NCBI GenBank assembly: GCA_024509875.1
Contig: JAMPIV010011331.1
Location: 1 to 64,000, forward strand
Source of the DNA: Oreohelix idahoensis
Taxonomy: Eukaryota > Mollusca > Gastropoda > Stylommatophora > Oreohelicidae
Reading direction: 5' to 3'
Length of the DNA stretch: 64,000 bases
Position 1 is the stretch's first letter, and every line of letters starts with the position of its first letter. The notes below the pieces were generated by a model. It ran no database searches. It saw only the letters and a list, made by a program, of their open reading frames with translations, and was not told the DNA's origin. Position numbers and translations under genes: made by a program. Positions 63,736 through 64,000 of this stretch are shown piece by piece.

Positions 63736-64000
63736 ATAGTATAGTGTTACATTATGTCTTATGTGGATCATCAGAGATAGTATAGTGTTACATTATGTCT
63801 TATGTGGATCATCAGAGATAGTATAGTGTTACATTATGTCTTATGAGGATCATCAGAGATGGTATAGTGTTACATTATGTCTTATGAGGATCATTAGAGA
63901 TAGTATAGTGTTACATTATGCCTTATGAGGATCATCAGAGATAGTATAGTGAAACATTATGTCTTATGTGGATCATCAGAGATAGTATAGTGTTAGATTA
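63736..64000. repeat. 41-bp tandem array at window edge
   Basis: The unit atagtatagtgttacattat + 'gtcttatgtggatcatcagag' has period 41 (starts at 63736, 63777, 63818). More than six copies, running off the right edge, 3' of THUMPD2. Confidence 0.95.

Overview
This is animal nuclear DNA, not microbial. It carries two conserved single-copy metazoan genes with long spliced introns, buried in transposable elements (TEs) and tandem repeats. The combination of RNase H-bearing and RTE/CR1-like LINEs, several tRNA-headed SINE families, mariner, hAT and TTAA-targeting DNA elements suggests a lophotrochozoan, most likely a mollusc. That placement is inference; no single feature proves it.

Genes. On the minus strand, 1..~12.66 kb holds the 5' half of MRPL4 (mitochondrial ribosomal protein uL4m). 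Four exons are recognisable (4530-4437, 4203-4041, 2375-2324, 87-1), a first exon near 12664 is tentative, and the gene runs off the left edge. On the plus strand, 16231..63558 holds what looks like a complete THUMPD2 gene (THUMP domain plus Rossmann RNA N2-guanosine methyltransferase; in mammals the U6 snRNA m2G72 enzyme, working with TRMT112). I assembled it from ten exons whose splice phases all agree, giving a 564-residue product across about 47 kb. The two genes are divergent. A 2.8-kb hAT transposon sits between them, ending 75 bp before the THUMPD2 start codon.

Layout. 0-13.4 kb: MRPL4 exons, a 157-bp foldback element, tandem repeats, SINEs, a mariner and a decayed LINE. 13.4-16.2 kb: hAT element with 8-bp target duplication. 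16.3-33.1 kb (THUMPD2 intron 1): LINEs, a second mariner inside a LINE, a MITE inside a TA array, and a LINE with one uninterrupted 1064-aa endonuclease/reverse-transcriptase frame and a 16-bp target duplication. 31.3-32.9 kb: two kinds of TTAA-flanked element and a SINE with target duplication. 33.1-38.1 kb: exons 2-4 and a 1.2-kb minisatellite. 38.3-42.8 kb: a nearly complete RNase H-bearing LINE with 10-bp target duplication. 43-63.6 kb: exons 5-10 separated by LINE tails, nested insertions, a second 694-bp TTAA element, an internally deleted hAT and a hairpin MITE. The right edge is a 41-bp tandem array.

I found no CRISPR array, rRNA gene, functional tRNA gene or gene cluster. The interest lies in the reconstructed THUMPD2 gene, the TE disruption of a divergent promoter region, and several non-autonomous element families whose boundaries and target duplications can be read directly.
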